NCBI RefSeq assembly: GCF_051020975.1
Contig: NC_135041.1
Location: 11,172,256-11,236,255 of the forward strand
Length of the DNA: 64,000 bases
Direction of reading: 5' to 3'
Source: Osmia lignaria lignaria
Lineage: Eukaryota > Arthropoda > Insecta > Hymenoptera > Megachilidae
The notes under the pieces were generated by a model, which saw only the letters and a list, made by a program, of their open reading frames with translations, searched no databases and had not been told where the DNA came from. Position 1 is the stretch's first letter. Every line of letters begins with the position of its first letter. Made by a program: the position numbers and the translations under genes. Of this stretch, positions 59,913 to 64,000 are shown in pieces.

Positions 59913-61700
59913 GTATTCATTTTCTCTTAATTACGTTACTGAAAGGGAAAAGCAAGAGAAACCAGATTTCCTGGAATGTAAATGATGCGGTATGTTCGAC
60001 GCGTGTATTATCCGCGAAAAGTATGGGACCATTTAATGATAAAGATGTAAATTAAATTTTTTAAATGTCTAATTAAAAATAATAATTTGATGCTCTTATT
60101 TTCTAATGCTTTTATTTGATATCCTATAAGAGTTAATACCTTGTTCCATTTGTGTAGTAATAAAAATAGTATTAACCCTGGAAAAAATATTTCGATTTAA
60201 AACATATCCAAATTTTAGCAATAATTTTGAAATTTTCTAATGCAAAAATAAGCAAATTAGAAGGATCAATTATTTATAAAGGAAGACGTATGTAATAAGA
60301 TACCATCACATTGAAATTATTTTGTTTCATTTATGTTATAAAATATAATTTGAGTAAGATGGTCCCATACTTATTTTTATAAAAAATTATCAAGTTCCAG
60401 TCAGAAAATGCACGAGATGTAATCGAATTTGTTTTTACGGTTATTAAAAGTTTCATAAATGTTGAATTTGGTGTAGTTCAGAGTTTACTTGTAATTAGTA
60501 CTTCAGAGTTTATCTAGTATATAGTTATTATACATACAGACTCCTTACACGTACAAATATACATAGATGTGTACATAAATGTTAGTGCAAGATATCCCGA
60601 GAGAAAATTTTCAAACATGTATACTGTTGGTCCCATAAGGATGAGGGGGTTATACTCGTTTATTTAGGTTTCATGTTGATTTTAAACCATGATTCGGAAG
60701 GAACACGAATAAATATTTTCATAGTATTTTTTCCCACATTTGGTGCGGGAATTTTATTGTACAGTATCGAGCATGGTAGGCTTCTCCCTCCCCGTGGGTG
60801 GCCGAAAGGGAAATGACAATGTAGGGGAAAGGGCCCCATATATGTATACATGTCCGCCCCATACGTATACATATATTGACCAATCACAAATTGACAATCC
60901 ATACATTGCATAATCAAAATATAAAATATACGTATCTTTTTTTTAATACATTGCCAAGTTAATTTTAGCAATGTATACATTGCCATATTATACACTTTAC
61001 CAGTAACATATATAGACAATAGAGCCTTAAGCGTTGAAAACAAGTTTTTTAGTCGAGAGTGAATGACGACCGAGTCCAATCTGTCTAAGTCTGACCTGTT
61101 ACTTTAATACTCGATTTACACTGTCCTTGTTTACTACGTAACTGAATAATTTTACAAGCCATATGTTTTACTGTTTGTCTAATCTACATTCACGGTTAAT
61201 CTTTAGCTGTCCTGGTTTTTTAAATAAAATGTTCCTTCAGTTGTCGCACAATTTTAGGCCCCAGGGTAGGTCCTACCTGTCCCTAAAAAAGTAGATTTTC
61301 ACCATCCTAAACCACAAGGTTATAAAATTTCAAATTTCCTGCATTTCAGAATTCCATAATTCCAAAATATCTAAATTTCAAAGTTTCAATATTCCAAGTT
61401 ACAAAAATTCCAAAGTTCCAAAATTCGAAAATTTAAGAATTTCAAAGTTTTCGATTTTCTAAATTCCAGAATTTTAGAAGTTCTAAAGTTTAAAAACTCC
61501 AAAATTCGAAAATTTCAAAGGAACCTGGCTCACCCAAAATTATGCCAATGCAGGGGTCATAGATTCTTTTTAGGCTCTGTGTAAGTGCTAATCGATTCGC
61601 GGTTCCTTTGCTCGTTAATTTCTCTCGGGACATCTCGAGCACGATTTAAATCTAAGTAAAAATCGCCTTGTGTACATCGTAAATCGTTACCCCCTTGTAG
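59913..61700 (+). other. intron of the unrecognised gene
   Basis: 1.8 kb, AT-rich. It contains a patch at 60770-60860 shared with 25190-25275 and the TTCCAAAA-type repeat at 61258-61545. A 139-codon frame on - (60660-61079) is not supported. Confidence 0.5.
61258..61545 (+). repeat. TTCCAAAA-type 8-bp repeat with GC-rich ends
   Basis: A core of AATTCCAAAATT/TTTCAAAG units (about 61315-61520) between CCCCAGGGTAGGTCCTACC and AAGGAACCTGGCTCACCC. The right terminus resembles those at 36.85 and 21.73 kb, so these loci probably belong to one element family. Confidence 0.6.
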
Positions 61701-61772
61701 TATGCCCTCGCTCAGCGTTAATGGAACGAAAAAGAAGGTGGTCGGCTTTGTCGACCAACTGTCGCCAGAAAG
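61701..61772 (+). CDS. second coding exon of the unrecognised protein
   Basis: An acceptor (CCCCCTTGTAG, ending 61700) and donor (AGAAAG|GTATTC at 61772/61773) bound 72 bases. In the frame carried from 59912 they read SMPSLSVNGTKKKVVGFVDQ then LSPE, with two bases left. Agreement of phase, open frame and splice sites across two separate segments makes a real gene likely. No next exon was found before 64000, so the gene must continue past the right edge. Confidence 0.65.
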
Positions 61773-64000
61773 GTATTCACCTATGGTGCAGACTTGTTAG
61801 CCAAGCCAAGTGACGATTCTAACGAAGCCTAACGACGACAGAACTCTTCGCGATTCGAGGAAGAATAAACCATGATTTTCAGGGTTTCGTTAGGATCGGT
61901 GAATGGTCGTTAGTTTTGGTAGTAATGATGTAGGAGGCGAGCACGAAGCCGAGAGAAAGTTCACTTATCGATGAGAATGTTAAAAAAAAAAATAACGCAT
62001 GGCGATTGTTCTTACTTACATTGTGAGAAACGAAGAATGGAGCATTGAGTACTTAGGTGGGGCTGTTATGAGAGAAGACTGAAATTGTATGGATTGATAG
62101 AATGAATCTTAGGTGAATGTGGAAGTTTTATACCAGTTGAAATAACTAAATTAGCGATACTTGTATAATTGAGATGAAATGAAAGATAGACGCTGAAGAA
62201 TAGATTTCATCAAGAAATCGAAGAGTTGCCTGAACAATGGGAAGAATCGTATTTAGCATTGAGTTCAGAATAGAAAGGTAATTCTAGTATACAATCTAAT
62301 AATCATACAGAACTTCCACGTTCGTCTAATAATTACTTCTGTTTCTCTTTGCATGTTCAAAATTTCACCAAACTTCCTTTCGAAACTTTTCTATACAAAT
62401 GGTGATCATTATACACTCGCGATCGAATCAAACTTATCTAGGGAAAATGGTGATGCCTCGGATTTTCATATATGCATAGGTCCGTGATTCCCACCATTTG
62501 CGTATAAATATTCACACGGAAAAATTTGAACTACTTTTCAGTTATATAATAAAATAAAATACAAGAAAATAGGTGGTCAAACTCATATCAGCAAAATATT
62601 CAAATTTTGATACACATCAAAAGTGGAAAGTATTTCCATACCTGAGTATGACTTGTGTCTATCTTCAACCCTTTTCAGTCCAAATTGTTTTTAATTCCTA
62701 AATTTGCTAATTTTCTAAATATCTAGATATATAATACAATATAGAAAACTGTTATTACATTCATAAACCAAATTTTATGAATTCCTAATTTGCTGATACA
62801 TTCAAAAGGAATGTTGTTATATGATAACCTTGGTTTAAAAAGGATTAAAGAGAGTAGAAACATGTTACCAAAGGTTGGCTAACTATATTCCTGTCGTCCT
62901 CTATAATAAGTATAAATAAAACTTACAGGTTATGTTGTCGTCTAACTCGATGAACTCTGTTGACCAATGGTCCCCATAAAAATTGAGACGGTTCAACGTT
63001 TCAAATTTACGTTCGCGAGGAACAATGCGTTCATCCCGTCCCCGTTTGTTCACCATTGAATCTCGCGTTTTCGCGAGGGTTAATAAATTACTACCGTAGC
63101 AAAGGCAAAGGCGCGAGAGAGGAACGGAGCGACCTTTCTTCTGGTCGACCGTGGCCGTGGTCGAGGCGACACGTAGGAAGAAGGAAGTAAAAGCGTGTAC
63201 ACATGGGGACGGTGGAAACGTGTGCGCGACGACTCGCTTCGGAGCGGACGAACGCGTAATTCCACGGAGCGTCGCATGCTTCTCGAGCTCTTGTATACAT
63301 ACATATACCGCTTTCTCTCGGCTTCTTCGTCGTTACTTCACCGCCTGAATGCTGATACTGTAAATATGCTGAGCTGTTGCGTGACAAACGAACCGGCAGC
63401 CACGTTGAAACTGTTGAGCTTCGCTTTGGCCACGTTGTTTTGGCCCGACCTCGGGTCAGGGCGGGAAAAATCGAAGGAGATCGGGCGACAACCCGAAAGT
63501 ATAGTGTCTAAGGAGTCCTGCTCGATCTCGTCCGATCTCGTCCGATATCTCTCGATCTCGTCCGATCTCCCCCGATCTTACTCGATTTCGCAAATTTTAC
63601 CCAATCACATCCGATCTCACCCGATCTCGCTCGACCCGAACCGACCCGATCCGAACTTCGAATACCCGTGACGTTTAATACTTTGAATAGTGTTCAAAGT
63701 ATAATTATTAAATATTGATTAAATACAAACTTGTAAAAAAGTACATTCTTGGTTGTATCAAATGAGATATTCAGTTACACTTTAACGAGAATACGCACTT
63801 CTGTAGCATATGATAGTCATTAAGAAAGCAAAAACGCTTTTAATAAACATGTGCCTTAAAATTCGTTTCAGTTAAGAGATGAATGGTTCTCTTTGTTGCA
63901 TTTTATAACAGATCCTCTGTGTAACCTCCAGATGAAATTTCGTAGCATCTACCATGAAACAGGAAAAACTACTTATTTGCATTAAAAAGAAGCAGCTGAA
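61773..64000. other. probable intron; CpG-rich block at 63.05-63.66 kb
   Basis: AT-rich to about 63000, then a CpG-rich block (63090-63400) open on both strands. A degenerate CGATCTCGTC/CCGACCCGA-type low-complexity tract follows at 63440-63665. The 158-codon frame at 63195-63671 runs through this tract and is not credible as a gene. Confidence 0.35.

Noticed and set aside
63195..63671. 158-codon + frame, longest in the window
   Set aside because: It runs through a CpG-rich block open on both strands and then through CGATCTCGTC-type low-complexity DNA. No motif.

Overview
This window is AT-rich animal nuclear DNA. Its short introns, lack of CpG depletion, GC-rich islands in an AT-rich background and miniature DNA transposons suggest an insect, probably a hymenopteran such as a bee. 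That assignment is inference: no RNA gene or mitochondrial marker is present to prove it. Gene density is low, and most open reading frames of 60-150 codons here look like chance.

Genes. Four coding loci can be supported. (1) An EGFL7-type secreted protein lies on + at about 11.3-16.2 kb: end of an EMI domain, an EGF, a calcium-binding EGF, then a coiled coil. Its exon phases agree from the EMI exon to the stop codon. The signal-peptide exon was not found. (2) LLPH (nucleolar/ribosome-biogenesis protein) lies on - at 16.5-17.0 kb, complete in two coding exons, convergent with EGFL7. (3) A small acidic protein of unknown function lies on + with exons at 23.2 and 25.9 kb. (4) The start or an internal part of an unrecognised gene lies on + at 59.65 and 61.70 kb, and it runs off the right edge. 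Possible first (untranslated) exons with good donors are at 44.86 kb and 57.13 kb.

Repeats. A 3-kb satellite cluster lies just upstream of LLPH (17.39-20.27 kb). It holds a ~60/121-bp array in which each unit carries a GGGGT...ACCCC palindrome, then the 3' end of a non-LTR retrotransposon. Next come two arrays of one 17-bp minisatellite in opposite orientation, flanking a 93-bp tandem array studded with CTCF-like motifs. This cluster is the most unusual structure in the window. Miniature DNA transposons recognisable by their ends include a hAT-type family (at least seven copies, one with a perfect 8-bp target duplication), a second hAT-type element, a TTAA-flanked piggyBac-type family (four copies), and two TA-flanked mariner-type elements. 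There is also a decayed Jockey-like reverse transcriptase fragment, and two LINE 3' ends that share an RNA hairpin with a compensatory base-pair change.

The remainder (about 26-55 kb in particular) is long non-coding sequence with a few CpG-rich blocks that may be promoters or enhancers. No tRNA, rRNA or CRISPR array was found.
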